From Candidatus Zhuqueibacterota bacterium (GTDB taxonomy: Bacteria > Zhuqueibacterota > Zhuqueibacteria > Residuimicrobiales > Krinioviventaceae), in NCBI GenBank assembly GCA_003854995.1, contig RQOI01000171.1, forward strand, positions 1-15,170: DNA of 15,170 bases. The letters run 5' to 3'. The position numbers and the translations under genes are program-made. Of the stretch, positions 7,485 through 14,361 are shown one piece after another. The notes under the pieces were generated by a model. That model had not been told where the DNA came from and made no database searches. It was given only the letters and a program-made list of their open reading frames with translations. How positions within the stretch are numbered: position 1 is the first letter of the stretch; each line of letters starts with the position of its first letter.

Positions 7485-8885
7485 ATGTCCGATGATTTGC
7501 TAAATAGAGTGGTGCGTTTTTGCGAGAAGCAGGCTCTCTTGCACAAGGGCGAGAAAGTCGGGCTGGCGGTGTCCGGCGGACTGGATTCCGTCGTTCTGTT
7601 CGACCTGTTCTGCAGGATGCAACCCGACTGGCGGTTGCATCTGCAGGTGCTGCATTTCAACCACAAGCTGCGGCCTGAGGCTGCGCACGAAGCCGACTTT
7701 GTCGCCGGATTGTGTGAAAGAGCGGGGATTTGCTTTGCCTATGACGAGCAGGATGTCGCGTCTTTTGCCGCGCAAAAAAAGATATCAATTGAAATGGCGG
7801 CGCGCGAGTGCCGTTATGCGTTTTTTGATCGAGCCGTCGCGCGTCATCATCTGGACCGCATTGCAACCGCCCACACAGCAAATGACCAGGCGGAAACAGT
7901 GCTCGCCCATATCATGCGCGGCACCGGTTTGAGCGGACTCAAAGGCATCCCCGTCCAGCGGGACCATTTCATCCGTCCCCTGCTCTTCGCAGAACGAGCA
8001 GAGCTGCACGCATATGCTGCTGTGCATGATCTGCACTGGTGCGAAGATGCCACAAATCGCGATGTAAAATTTACCAGAAATCGCATTCGGCACAAGCTGC
8101 TGCCATTCATGCAGGCGCAGTTCAACCCCCAGATCATCAAATCCCTGAACCGCCTCAGCGAGAGCGTTCTGCAGAGCGAGCTGATCGTGCAACAGGCGGG
8201 CCTGCACGCCTACGAGGAATGCGTTCAGGTGATGGACGGCCGAAAAATTGTCCTTGAAATTGATCGCTTTTTAGCGTACTTTAACCCTCTGCAAAGATTG
8301 GTATTACAGCGCGTTTTTGACGAATTGGGAAAAAACCGGCAAGAGCTCTCGTTCAATACTTTTACGGGCTTGATGCAGTTTTTGCGCAAGAGGTTGAGCG
8401 GATCATCGTTTGCACTGGATCCGGAGGTCCTTGTCGTCATCAGCGGCGAGAGAGCTGTTTTTCATCGCACAACCGGGCACAATCATTGGCGCAACATTGA
8501 CCGACATCCCGGGCAATATGATCTTTGGAATGGCCTTTTTCTGGAAATAAAGGAGACGCCGGCGCCGTTAAGGTTGAGGAGACGACAGAAAAAGAGCGAA
8601 TATGTCGATGCTGACCTCCTGGCCGCCCGCCTGGTCGTTCGATCTTTTAAAAATGGCGACTCTTTCTACCCGGTGAACGGCGCCGGCAAGCGCAAGCTGT
8701 CAGATTTTTTCATCGATCAGAAGGTCACATTTGCTGATCGACGTGAGGTGCCGATACTGGAAAGCGACGGCGTCATTGTCTGGGTGTGCGGTCTCCGATT
8801 GGATGATCGCTTTAAAATTACGCAAGACACAACTAGAGTCTTAAAATTGACGATCGGCGTACGTGGACGAAAGAACAATTTTTGA
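7485..8885 (+). CDS. tilS: tRNA(Ile)-lysidine synthetase
   Basis: Adds lysine to the wobble cytidine (C34) of the AUA-reading tRNA-Ile, using ATP; essential in bacteria. The 466-aa product is a full-length, long-form TilS. The N-type ATP-pyrophosphatase loop is SGGLDS (30-35), followed by VLHFNHKLRPEAAHEADFV, the signature TAHTANDQAETVLAHIMRGTGLSGLKGI, and the segment CEDATNRDVKFTRNRIRHKLLP that contacts substrate in this family. A central linker domain is followed by the C-terminal domain with RSFKNGDSFYPVNGAGKRKLSDFFID, as in E. coli and Geobacillus proteins. The start is ATG, 12 bp after the epimerase stop with no good ribosome-binding site, so coupling is likely. Its 3' end overlaps hpt by 23 bp if hpt starts at 8863. 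The tilS-hpt-ftsH order supports the call. Confidence 0.96.
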   Translation: MSDDLLNRVVRFCEKQALLHKGEKVGLAVSGGLDSVVLFDLFCRMQPDWRLHLQVLHFNHKLRPEAAHEADFVAGLCERAGICFAYDEQDVASFAAQKKISIEMAARECRYAFFDRAVARHHLDRIATAHTANDQAETVLAHIMRGTGLSGLKGIPVQRDHFIRPLLFAERAELHAYAAVHDLHWCEDATNRDVKFTRNRIRHKLLPFMQAQFNPQIIKSLNRLSESVLQSELIVQQAGLHAYEECVQVMDGRKIVLEIDRFLAYFNPLQRLVLQRVFDELGKNRQELSFNTFTGLMQFLRKRLSGSSFALDPEVLVVISGERAVFHRTTGHNHWRNIDRHPGQYDLWNGLFLEIKETPAPLRLRRRQKKSEYVDADLLAARLVVRSFKNGDSFYPVNGAGKRKLSDFFIDQKVTFADRREVPILESDGVIVWVCGLRLDDRFKITQDTTRVLKLTIGVRGRKNNF

Positions 8886-9414
8886 AAGAGCGGTGCTCGA
8901 TGGCGCTTTTCGGGTACTCATCACTCGAGAGGAGCTGGAGAAACGCATTCAAGAGCTGGGGCGAGCAATAACAAAGGATTATCGCGGCAAAGATCCGATC
9001 GTCATTGGCATCCTGAATGGCTGTTTTGTCTTCATAGCTGATTTGGTACGCACCATTGAACTGGATCTTGAGATCGATTTTTTGAAAATTTCCAGCTATG
9101 GCGATGCGCAGGTCTCGTCCGGGCAGGTGACCATGCTCAAAGATGTGAATGCAGAGATCGGCGGTCGGCATGTGCTCGTGGTTGAAGATATTGTGGATAC
9201 TGGCGTCTCACTCAAGTATCTGGAAGAAAGATTGCAGGCGCTGAATCCGGCGTCCCTTAAATTCGTCACCTTGTTGTATAAAAAGGAAAAAGCCAAGATC
9301 CATTTTGATATCGACTATGTCGGTTTTGAAATTCCCGATGAATTTGTCATCGGCTATGGTTTAGATCATAAACAAATTCTCCGCAATTTACCTGCGATTT
9401 ATGTAATGGACTAG
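8863..9414 (+). CDS. hpt: Hypoxanthine phosphoribosyltransferase
   Basis: Purine salvage: converts hypoxanthine (and usually guanine) with PRPP into IMP or GMP. The 183-aa product matches the family length. The PRPP-binding motif VLVVEDIVDTG is at 104-114 with the acidic pair E108/D109. The flexible-loop SSYG is at 77-80, the Lys of LLYKKEKAKI lies in the purine-contact region, and VGFEIPDEFVIGYGLD is the characteristic C-terminal segment. The start is uncertain. GTG at 8863 lies inside the end of tilS and has no ribosome-binding site. An in-frame GTG at 8893, just after the tilS stop, would give 173 aa and a more typical N-terminus, but only a poor GAG two bases upstream. Either way translation is probably coupled to tilS. 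ftsH follows after 25 bp. Identity is secure; only the start is in doubt. Confidence 0.95.
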   Translation: MDERTIFERAVLDGAFRVLITREELEKRIQELGRAITKDYRGKDPIVIGILNGCFVFIADLVRTIELDLEIDFLKISSYGDAQVSSGQVTMLKDVNAEIGGRHVLVVEDIVDTGVSLKYLEERLQALNPASLKFVTLLYKKEKAKIHFDIDYVGFEIPDEFVIGYGLDHKQILRNLPAIYVMD

Positions 9415-9439
9415 AGGAAAAGGTTGAGTTGTCGAAAAC

Positions 9440-11443
9440 ATGAAAAGAAATGATAAAAATCTGTCTGTGTATCACATGGCCAATCCCCGCAAACCGGCGC
9501 CAGGTCAGAAAAAGCCTGGCGGATCAAATCAGAATCCTGAAGGGCCGCAGTGGGGCAAAGCTTCACGGTCGCTGATTTTCTGGATCGGTCTTTTTGTCGT
9601 CGCTCTGTTGATTTCGCAGCAATTTACGCCGGATCGCGATCGACAATCGGCATTGACCTACAATGAATTTATGAAACTGCTGGAAGAGGGCAAGGTCCAG
9701 GAGTTGAAAATAGAGGACACCATCGTCACTGGCAAAAGAGTTCCGCAGGGCGATGCGCCGAAGCGGGATGCCTTCAAGGTGGTCCTCCTGCGACCACCGG
9801 AAGATGCGACGCTCGAAAAGTGGCGCAACGAATACGGCATTCAACTTGAATTCAAAAAGAGCTCGCCAGGATTCATGGGAGTGCTGATAAACCTTGTGCC
9901 CTGGATACTGTTTGTCGGGCTCTGGATCTATTTTCTCCGGCGCATGCAAAGTGGCGGTGGCCAGCGCGGCATCTTCAATTTCGGCAAATCACGCGCCCGT
10001 CTGGTGAATGAAAATTTTCCCAAAGTGACGTTCAACGATGTCGCGGGCGCTGATGAGGCAAAACAAGAGTTGCAGGAGATCATTGAATTTCTCAAAGAGC
10101 CGGAGAAATTTCAAAAGCTTGGCGGTAAAATTCCCAAGGGAGCGCTGCTGCTCGGGCCGCCTGGAACCGGCAAAACCCTGCTGGCCAAAGCAGTGGCCGG
10201 CGAAGCCGGTGTGCCTTTTTTCAGCATGTCGGGTGCTGACTTTGTCGAGATGTTTGTCGGCGTTGGCGCTTCGCGCGTTCGCGATCTGTTCGAACAGGGC
10301 AAAAAGAACGCTCCGTGCATCATCTTCATTGATGAGCTGGATGCGGTCGGTCGGCACCGCGGCGCCGGTCTCGGCGGTGGCCATGATGAACGCGAGCAGA
10401 CGCTGAATCAGCTCCTGGTGGAGATGGATGGCTTTGAGTTCAATGAAGGCGTCATCCTCCTCGCTGCTACGAACCGTCCCGATGTGCTCGATTCCGCTCT
10501 GTTGCGGCCGGGCCGCTTTGACCGCCAGATTGTCGTCGATCGCCCGGATGTGCGTGGACGTGAGGGCATACTCAAAGTGCATACGCGCAAGATCCCCTTG
10601 TCAAAGGATGTCGATGTCAGTATCCTGGCCAAGGGCACGCCGGGTTTTTCCGGCGCAGATTTGGCCAATATGGTGAATGAAGCCGCCCTGTTGGCCGCCC
10701 GAAAAAATAAAAAACGGGTGGAAATGGATGACCTGGAAGAGGCTAAAGACAAGGTCGTGATGGGTACGGAGCGAAAAAGCCTGCTCATCAGCGAAAAAGA
10801 GAAAGAGAGCACGGCTTATCACGAGGCCGGGCACGTGCTGGTCGCCAAATTGACGCCCGGCGCCGATCCGGTGCATAAAGTGACGATCATACCGCGCGGA
10901 CGGGCGCTGGGCGCCACAATGACATTGCCCATGGATGAAAAGCACAACTATTCAAAAACCTACTGCCTGGCCATACTCCGTCAATTGCTGGGCGGGCGAG
11001 CGGCTGAAAAGCTCATCTTCAACGAGATGACAACCGGCGCCGGCGATGATATCAAACGCGCGACAGAGCTGGCGCGCAAGATGGTCTGCGAATGGGGCAT
11101 GAGTGATACGATGGGACCCATTACCTATGGTGAAAAACAGGAGGAGATCTTTCTCGGCCGAGAAATAGCCCAGCATCGCGACTATTCGGAAGAGACGGCC
11201 CGGCAAATTGATAAAGAGGTCAAGATCTTTATCAATGATGCCATGAAAGATGTGGATGAGCTGCTCGCAAAAAATATCGATTCACTGCAGAGGCTGTCCA
11301 GTGCACTGCTCGAGCGTGAAATCCTGGATGGCGATGAAATCGACAAGATCATCAATGGCCAGGAATTAGAACCGGTCAAAAAGAAAAACGATCGCGATAA
11401 AAAACAAAAAAAGCAGGTCATCAAAGAAGAATCGCCTCGATGA
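9440..11443 (+). CDS. ftsH: ATP-dependent zinc metalloprotease FtsH
   Basis: A membrane-anchored hexameric AAA+ protease that extracts and degrades misassembled membrane proteins and selected regulators. The 667-aa product has all the family landmarks. A charged, proline-rich 40-residue N-terminus precedes the first membrane span (about 44-61). A periplasmic domain (to about 142) is followed by a second span (about 145-166). The AAA module has Walker A GPPGTGKT (239-246), Walker B IIFIDELDAVG, and the second region of homology ATNRPDVLDSALLRPGRFDR. The zinc site is HEAGH (461-465), with an aspartate of GAGDDI (about 537) as third ligand. The tail is lysine-rich. The start is ATG at 9440; an in-frame ATG at 9476 would remove 12 residues and cannot be excluded, since the nearest purine-rich sequence (AGAGGAAAAGG, ending 9423) is rather far upstream. 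The gene ends in a hairpin and is followed by an intrinsic terminator at 11482-11521. Confidence 0.98.
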   Translation: MKRNDKNLSVYHMANPRKPAPGQKKPGGSNQNPEGPQWGKASRSLIFWIGLFVVALLISQQFTPDRDRQSALTYNEFMKLLEEGKVQELKIEDTIVTGKRVPQGDAPKRDAFKVVLLRPPEDATLEKWRNEYGIQLEFKKSSPGFMGVLINLVPWILFVGLWIYFLRRMQSGGGQRGIFNFGKSRARLVNENFPKVTFNDVAGADEAKQELQEIIEFLKEPEKFQKLGGKIPKGALLLGPPGTGKTLLAKAVAGEAGVPFFSMSGADFVEMFVGVGASRVRDLFEQGKKNAPCIIFIDELDAVGRHRGAGLGGGHDEREQTLNQLLVEMDGFEFNEGVILLAATNRPDVLDSALLRPGRFDRQIVVDRPDVRGREGILKVHTRKIPLSKDVDVSILAKGTPGFSGADLANMVNEAALLAARKNKKRVEMDDLEEAKDKVVMGTERKSLLISEKEKESTAYHEAGHVLVAKLTPGADPVHKVTIIPRGRALGATMTLPMDEKHNYSKTYCLAILRQLLGGRAAEKLIFNEMTTGAGDDIKRATELARKMVCEWGMSDTMGPITYGEKQEEIFLGREIAQHRDYSEETARQIDKEVKIFINDAMKDVDELLAKNIDSLQRLSSALLEREILDGDEIDKIINGQELEPVKKKNDRDKKQKKQVIKEESPR

Positions 11444-11450
11444 CGAGGCG
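11433..11450 (+). repeat. Perfect 7-bp hairpin around the ftsH stop codon
   Basis: CGCCTCG (11433-11439) pairs perfectly with CGAGGCG (11444-11450) around a 4-nt loop, ATGA, that contains the ftsH stop TGA (11441-11443). The stem is GC-rich and should be stable, but no T-run follows, so it is not an intrinsic terminator on its own. It may protect the mRNA 3' end or affect termination of translation (inference). Confidence 0.65.
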
Positions 11451-11481
11451 GCTCCGGCATTCGATTGCGCTGAAATCCCAG

Positions 11482-11521
11482 GGCAGAGTTGAGATGAATC
11501 ATCGGTTCAACGCTGCCTTTT
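11482..11521 (+). terminator. Rho-independent terminator after ftsH
   Basis: GGCAGAGTTGA (11482-11492) pairs with TCAACGCTGCC (11507-11517), ten pairs with a single A-G mismatch. An inner GATG/CATC stem (11493-11496 with 11500-11503) extends the hairpin. TTTTGTTG follows directly from 11518. This is a good intrinsic terminator or attenuator, with a modest U-tract. It lies in the 108-bp spacer between the ftsH stop and the folP ATG, so at least part of the tilS-hpt-ftsH transcript should end here. Confidence 0.75.
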
Positions 11522-11551
11522 GTTGTCATCACTATTCACATCTTGTCCCAA

Positions 11552-12418
11552 ATGTCGATGTTCATGTCACCCCTGTTGTGGCGATGCGCCCATCACGTTT
11601 TTGATTTGTCCGGTCGTACGCGGCTGATGGGAATTTTGAACGTCACTCCCGATTCTTTCTCCGATGGCGGTCAATTTGAACGTTTGGATCGGGCTGTCGC
11701 TCGCGCTTTGCAGATGCAGGAAGAGGGCGCAGACATCATCGACATTGGCGGCGAATCAACGCGGCCAGGCGCTGAGGCGGTGTCGGAGCAACAGGAAATG
11801 GATCGAGTGCTGCCTGTCATCGAGTCTTTGGTGTCGCAGAGCGATATTCCCGTTTCAATCGACACCTGGAAATCAACTGTTGCAAACTTTGCCCTGGCTG
11901 CCGGCGCTGTCATTGTGAATGACATCAGCGGATGTCGCTTCGATGCCGGGATGCCCTCTGTCATTGCCAAACACAATGCAGGACTCGTGTTGATGCACAT
12001 TCAGGGCGAGCCCAAAAATATGCAGCTCGATCCGCATTATCAGGATCTGCTCCGTGAGATAACAGAATATCTTACGATTGGGATTGAGACAGTGATGGCT
12101 GCCGGTGTTGCATTCGAGCAGATCGTCGTCGATCCGGGCATCGGATTCGGCAAGCGACCAAAAGACAACTTTCAAATCTTGCGGGAATTGCGTATTTTAC
12201 AAAAAATTGGCAGACCAATTCTGGTCGGACCATCGCGCAAGTCCTTCATTGGCCGGTTGCTGGATCTGTCGACAGACGAACGCATGGAAGGTACAATTGC
12301 TGCCGTCACCGCCTGCATTCTGAACGGCGCTCACATCATTCGCGTTCATGATGTGAAAGAAAATAAACGTGCGGCAACCATTGCTGATGCTATTGCCGGA
12401 AAAATTATCGGTGACTAG
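11552..12418 (+). CDS. folP: Dihydropteroate synthase
   Basis: Condenses p-aminobenzoate with dihydropterin pyrophosphate in folate synthesis; the sulfonamide target. As called, the product is 288 aa. Family motifs in order: MGILNVTPDSFSDGG, DIGGESTRPGA, PVSIDTWK, VNDISG, LMHIQGEPKNMQ, VVDPGIGFGK, GPSRKSFIGR and the C-terminal RVHDV. All substrate-site segments look intact. The start is ambiguous: in-frame ATGs occur at 11552, 11558 and 11564 (and a TTG at 11543), and none has a recognisable ribosome-binding site. The ATG at 11564 gives an N-terminus closest to the E. coli length. It lies just after the ftsH terminator, so it either depends on read-through or has a promoter I could not recognise. 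cdaA starts two bases after its stop. Confidence 0.96.
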   Translation: MSMFMSPLLWRCAHHVFDLSGRTRLMGILNVTPDSFSDGGQFERLDRAVARALQMQEEGADIIDIGGESTRPGAEAVSEQQEMDRVLPVIESLVSQSDIPVSIDTWKSTVANFALAAGAVIVNDISGCRFDAGMPSVIAKHNAGLVLMHIQGEPKNMQLDPHYQDLLREITEYLTIGIETVMAAGVAFEQIVVDPGIGFGKRPKDNFQILRELRILQKIGRPILVGPSRKSFIGRLLDLSTDERMEGTIAAVTACILNGAHIIRVHDVKENKRAATIADAIAGKIIGD

Positions 12419-12420
12419 GA

Positions 12421-13221
12421 GTGCGCTTTACCCTTTTTCACATAGGTTTTCTTCCTTTTACTGTGATGGATGCGCTGGACATTGCGGTGATGTCCTATAT
12501 CATCTATCGGCTGTATAAATTTTTACGCGGCTCGCGCGGCGTGCAAATGCTCGTCGGCCTGGGCATCATCCTCATCGCGACGGGCATCACCCCGCTCTTT
12601 CAAATGAAAGGAATGTCCTGGGTTTTTGAGAATCTTCGCACTATCTGGCTCATCGCTTTTGTGATCCTTTTTCAGCCCGAAATCCGCCGCCTGCTCATCT
12701 ACATCGGTCAGAGTCGTCTGGTGCGCTTTTTTGTCAAGGTGAGCGGCAGCAAGGTGATCGATCAGGTCGTCGAAGCGGCATTCGCGCTGTGCGATATCGG
12801 CTACGGCGCGCTCATCGTCATGGCGCGTGAGACCGGACTGCGGACGATAATCGAGAGCGGCACTCTCCTGCAGGCAGAAGTGTCGTCAGCGCTCATTGTG
12901 TCGCTCTTCAACCCGCGCTCTCCTTTGCATGACGGCGCCATCGTCATTCAGGGTGATCTGATCGAAGCGGCAAAATGTCTGCTTCCCATAAATGAAGAAA
13001 ATTTCGGTCACATTGAATTTGGCACCCGGCATAAAGCGGCTCTCACCTTGTCCGAAGAGACCGATGCCATGATCATCGTCGTTTCGGAAGAACGCGGAAA
13101 AATTTCCATCGCCATTGGCGGCAAGCTGCAGCGAGACTTGACTGAAGAACAAGTGAAGCAAATCCTGACCGAGGGATATCGCTATGGGGATACGGACATA
13201 AAAGAGAATGGCGTGAAATGA
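12421..13221 (+). CDS. cdaA: Diadenylate cyclase (c-di-AMP synthase, CdaA/DacA type)
   Basis: Makes the second messenger c-di-AMP from two ATP; in other bacteria it governs potassium and osmotic balance and envelope homeostasis. The 266-aa product has the CdaA architecture. Three membrane segments (about 17-35, 41-60, 68-84) end in the conserved FQPEIRRLL, followed by the cytosolic DAC domain. The catalytic DGA is at 171-173 in SPLHDGAIVI. The second motif reads RHK (203-205, GTRHKAA) where the family usually has RHR, and the following residues are LTLSEETDA rather than the common LGISE form. The start is GTG two bases after the folP stop; AGGA abuts it, too close to be a standard ribosome-binding site. 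An in-frame stop just upstream excludes a longer form, and the conserved FHIGFLPFTVMDALDIA favours this start over the ATG at 12466. No cdaR or glmM follows. It overlaps the next gene by ATGA. Confidence 0.94.
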   Translation: MRFTLFHIGFLPFTVMDALDIAVMSYIIYRLYKFLRGSRGVQMLVGLGIILIATGITPLFQMKGMSWVFENLRTIWLIAFVILFQPEIRRLLIYIGQSRLVRFFVKVSGSKVIDQVVEAAFALCDIGYGALIVMARETGLRTIIESGTLLQAEVSSALIVSLFNPRSPLHDGAIVIQGDLIEAAKCLLPINEENFGHIEFGTRHKAALTLSEETDAMIIVVSEERGKISIAIGGKLQRDLTEEQVKQILTEGYRYGDTDIKENGVK

Positions 13222-14354
13222 TGCACAGACAGTGGCGGCAATCTCTGATCATCTGTTTTTTTGCCTCATTTGGTCATCTGTCTGCATCCACCGGCGGCGT
13301 GGTCGGCATCATTTCGCCTCGACTCATGTATGACGGCCGACCGGTCCTGTGGCAGAATCTGGACAGCGATCTCTCCGACGTGCAGATCAAGTTCTACGCA
13401 GGAGAACGATATAACTTTTTCGGTCTGCTGAATGGAGTGGACAGCGCGCGGGTGTTCGCCGGACTGAATACGGCGGGATTTGCGCTCGCATTCAGCACAG
13501 CGTTCGGCGCGGACAGCTTGGATGGTCAGGAGGCGCTATTGGTGCGGCAGGCGCTCGGCGAATGCGGGCGGATCCAAGATTTTGCCCGGCTCATAGAGTC
13601 CACTGCGATCGACATCGAACCAAATGCATCATTCGCCTGCATTGACGCCTTTGATTCGTATCGGCTTTACGAGGCCAATGGTGCAGCATTTGATCTGAAA
13701 GAATCGTCCGACGGATTTCTGCTGCGCGCGAATTTCAACTTTGCTGATTCTCAGGCCGCAGATGCAGGCTATTGGCGCTACCATAGAGCCAGACAGCTCA
13801 TTGCGGCTGAAAGTGCAAAGAGAAAATTGCACCATCATGTGCTGGTAAAAAAGATTGCACGGGATTTGCAATCGCTGGAGACAGATCCCTATCCCATGCT
13901 GAGTGGGACCGCCCCGACGGGCCCGGTGCGCAGCGAAAATTGTATCAATCAGTACAATACTGTAAGCTGTATTGTCATACATGGCGTGCGGCCGGGCGAG
14001 AATCCTGACTTTGCCACCATGTGGGTGGTTTTGGGCGAACCTCTCTGCGGTGTCGCCGTGCCGCTGTGGCCGGCGACGAGTCAGGTGCCTTTCGAGTGTC
14101 AGTTGTTGCGCAGGACATTGAACGCGATCTTTGTGCAGAACAAGCGCAGCATCTATGACCGGTACGATGTGCGGCAGTTCGATGCAACTGCCTGTCTGGC
14201 GCTGCAGAGAAAACTGAATGATGTCGAGAACCAGGTTTTTGTCGACACTCGCAAAGCGCTGGCACGCTGGCGGCAGAGCGATGATCATTTGCAGGACATG
14301 ATCAATTTTCAAATGATGACAACATCGCAGGTGTATCGAGCATTAAAAGAATAG
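13218..14354 (+). CDS. Exported Ntn-hydrolase-like protein (C45/acyltransferase-like)
   Basis: Function unknown. The 378-aa product starts with a probable signal peptide: basic R4/R7, hydrophobic SLIICFFASFG, and a possible cleavage after A23 in HLSA. The mature part begins STGGVVGIIS, followed by DGRPVLWQNLDSD (39-51), FFGLLNGVDSARVFAGLNTAGFALAFSTAF and, later, MWVVLGEPLCGVAVPLWPA. I recognise this pattern from proteins annotated as C45-like or isopenicillin-N N-acyltransferase-type Ntn hydrolases, which cut or transfer amide-linked acyl groups with an N-terminal Cys nucleophile. Here no Cys occurs at the expected place: by spacing to DGRP the position is G27, and the likely first mature residue is S24. 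The only early Cys, C13, is in the signal peptide. It may use Ser or Thr, or be inactive. It is coupled to cdaA by a 4-bp ATGA overlap and lies 7 bp before the GAF gene. The family assignment is from memory of motifs and is moderate. Confidence 0.6.
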   Translation: MMHRQWRQSLIICFFASFGHLSASTGGVVGIISPRLMYDGRPVLWQNLDSDLSDVQIKFYAGERYNFFGLLNGVDSARVFAGLNTAGFALAFSTAFGADSLDGQEALLVRQALGECGRIQDFARLIESTAIDIEPNASFACIDAFDSYRLYEANGAAFDLKESSDGFLLRANFNFADSQAADAGYWRYHRARQLIAAESAKRKLHHHVLVKKIARDLQSLETDPYPMLSGTAPTGPVRSENCINQYNTVSCIVIHGVRPGENPDFATMWVVLGEPLCGVAVPLWPATSQVPFECQLLRRTLNAIFVQNKRSIYDRYDVRQFDATACLALQRKLNDVENQVFVDTRKALARWRQSDDHLQDMINFQMMTTSQVYRALKE

Positions 14355-14361
14355 TGTAGAA

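Noticed and set aside
13950..13976. Overlapping small inverted repeats (ACAATAC/GTATTGT and CAGTA/TACTG)
   Set aside because: They lie in the middle of a coding region, are AT-rich, and have no regulatory context. Stems of 5-7 bp are expected by chance in a window this size.
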